A stretch of DNA of 64,000 bases from Tubiluchus corallicola (taxonomy: Eukaryota; Priapulida; Priapulimorpha; Priapulimorphida; Tubiluchidae). Location of the stretch: positions 124,001 through 188,000 of the forward strand of contig JAQGDQ010000303.1 of assembly GCA_030141605.1 (NCBI GenBank), read 5' to 3'. Position 1 is the first letter of the stretch, and each line of letters opens with the position of its first letter. Below, piece by piece: positions 62,565 through 64,000 of the stretch. The notes below the pieces were generated by a model. That model was not told where the DNA came from, made no database searches, and saw only the letters and a list, made by a program, of their open reading frames with translations. The position numbers and the translations under genes are program-made.

Positions 62565-62936
62565 GTAAGCTGTTTGTTCCTTATTCGGGGTGTGATATTT
62601 AGTAATAAAATTGTCATTTCGACTCTATTGTTCGGGTTTTGTTTTGGGTGAGGCGTGAAACGACTTAATTGAGACATGCCGCACGGTGTGGGCCGCGGTG
62701 CCATCCGTCCTGCATCCGTTAAAAGCGGACAGCAGTCCAATATCAATGCTCGAGGAAATAGCAAGATGACGATTATTTAACACAAATGCTGCACCATCGT
62801 TACTATTTGTTTTGTCAAATCCAATTTCTGTTCTCGTTGTCACTTCCAAATGGTTACATTAATTCGTATTTTACTACAAATATCAGAACTAACAACACAG
62901 CTACTGTTGTGAATAACATCCTGATTCTGCAATTGG

Positions 62937-62960
62937 TGGTGGTGGTGGTGGGGGGGGGGG
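62937..62960 (+). repeat. (GGT)n / poly-G tract
   Basis: GGT repeats running into about ten consecutive G. Confidence 0.85.
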
Positions 62961-63149
62961 ATGCGTGCACTGGCCCTTCATGCACCTAAGCACCTCAAAA
63001 TGCAAGTAGTTAGTACATGTACTTTGTTTTGACTTATTTTATCTATTGATGAGTTATGTCATGACTTGAAACGATGCACTAAGCTATTTACCAGCCAATG
63101 CATAACAATTTTGCAATTCTCATCGGTACCAAGTGTTGTTGTAAATTCT

Positions 63150-64000
63150 GTTAACGAGATGGCGCTTTTCCTGGTGTGTTAAATGAGTGTTTTGAGAATA
63201 CCACCACGAGATGGCACTTCTCTTCTTGCTTAGTCTTAAATGAGCTTTTTTGAGAATATCACCACGAGATGGCGCTTTTCTTAGTGTGTTAAATAAGTGT
63301 TTTGAGAATATCACCACGAGATGGCGGTTTTCCTGGTGTGTTAAATGAGTGTTTTGAGAATATCACCACGAGACGGCACTTCTCTTAGTGTGTTAAATGA
63401 GTGTGTTTTGAGAATATCACCACGAGATGGCACTTCTCTTAGTGTGTTAAATGAGTGTGTTTTGAGAATATCACCACGAGATGGCACTTCTCTTAGTGTG
63501 TTAAATGTGTGTTTTGAGAATATCACCACGAGATGGCACTTCTCTTAGTGTGTTTTGAGAATATCACCACGAGATGGCACTTCTCTTAGTGTGTTAAATG
63601 AGTGTGTTTTGAGAATATTACCACGAGATGGCGCTTATTTTAGTGTTAAATGTGTTTTGAGAATATTACCACGAGATGACACTTCTCTTAGTGTGTTTTG
63701 AGAATATCACCACGAGATGGCACTTCTCTTAGTGTGTTAAATGTGTGTGTTTTGAGAATATCACCACGAGATGGCACTTCTCTTAGTGTGTTAAATGTGT
63801 GTGTTTTGAGAATATCACCACGAGATGGCACTTCTCTTAGTGTGTTAAATGTGTGTGTTTTGAGAATATCACCACGAGATGACACTTCTCTTAGTGTGTT
63901 AAATGTGTGTGTTTTGAGAATATCACCACGAGATGACACTTCTCTTAGTGTGTTAAATGTGTGTGTTTTGAGAATATTACCACGAGATGACACTTATTTT
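63150..64000 (+). repeat. Minisatellite, unit about 54 bp, running off the right edge
   Basis: About 16 copies of a unit containing TGTTTTGAGAATATCACCAC, GAGATGGCACTTCTCTTAG and TGTGTTAAATG. Units are irregular on the left (63150-63360) and nearly identical at 54 bp on the right, with some shortened copies lacking the TTAAATG part (for example near 63545 and 63690). Because 54 is a multiple of 3, both strands show long repetitive open frames; these are not genes. Confidence 0.95.

Noticed and set aside
63688-63993. Long repetitive open frames on both strands in the last kilobase
   Set aside because: They follow from a 54-bp tandem unit that is a multiple of three; no start context, domain or splice sites.
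63150-64000. CRISPR-like regular repeats
   Set aside because: Units are contiguous tandem copies without unique spacers, and the DNA is animal.

Overview
The window is animal nuclear DNA: AT-rich, with spliced genes (GT-AG introns of roughly 0.1-3 kb), extracellular-matrix and sperm/cilium genes, and many transposon remnants. The protein families point to a non-vertebrate metazoan. I cannot place it to phylum from the sequence alone.

Left part (about 1.4-25.4 kb, + strand): one large gene for a nidogen-like basement-membrane protein, with at least 29 coding exons and its 5' end missing. Reading the splice junctions gives 1553 residues: NIDO domain, EGF, G2F beta-barrel, seven EGFs, two Kunitz domains, a WAP-like domain, a lustrin-type Cys-rich domain, two more Kunitz domains, two EGFs, a YWTD propeller and a final EGF. 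The Kunitz/WAP/lustrin block sits where vertebrate nidogens carry thyroglobulin type-1 repeats, and is the most unusual feature of a real gene here. Eighteen consecutive exons are phase 1-1.

Middle (27.2-36.6 kb): an MSP-domain protein exon (+) lies tail to tail with a complete nine-exon SPATA17 gene (-, 360 residues, three IQ motifs). The second-largest space in SPATA17, its 3.1-kb intron, holds a broken Tigger/pogo transposon nested inside another inverted-repeat element. From 36.9 to 43 kb there is a run of repeats: a tRNA-derived SINE (with a truncated relative in a nidogen intron), a non-LTR retrotransposon fragment, a 1-kb inverted-repeat element with internal tandem repeats, and hAT-like MITEs with target-site duplications. 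One weak pair of minus-strand exons lies at 41.4-41.9 kb.

Right part (44-64 kb): a minus-strand secreted-protein gene (five exons, all phase 0) combines a signal peptide, a duplicated Pro-rich segment and a transcobalamin-like C-terminal (DUF4430-type) domain. Beyond it are a 2.1-kb foldback element and two orphan 3'-terminal exons on the + strand. One is clearly the end of mitochondrial ribosomal protein L4, lying with a solo LTR between the arms of a perfect 326-bp inverted repeat. The other is an unrecognised GC-richer exon. A TATA-flanked inverted-repeat element, a TATA/initiator promoter with a non-coding first exon, and a 54-bp minisatellite running off the right edge complete the window.
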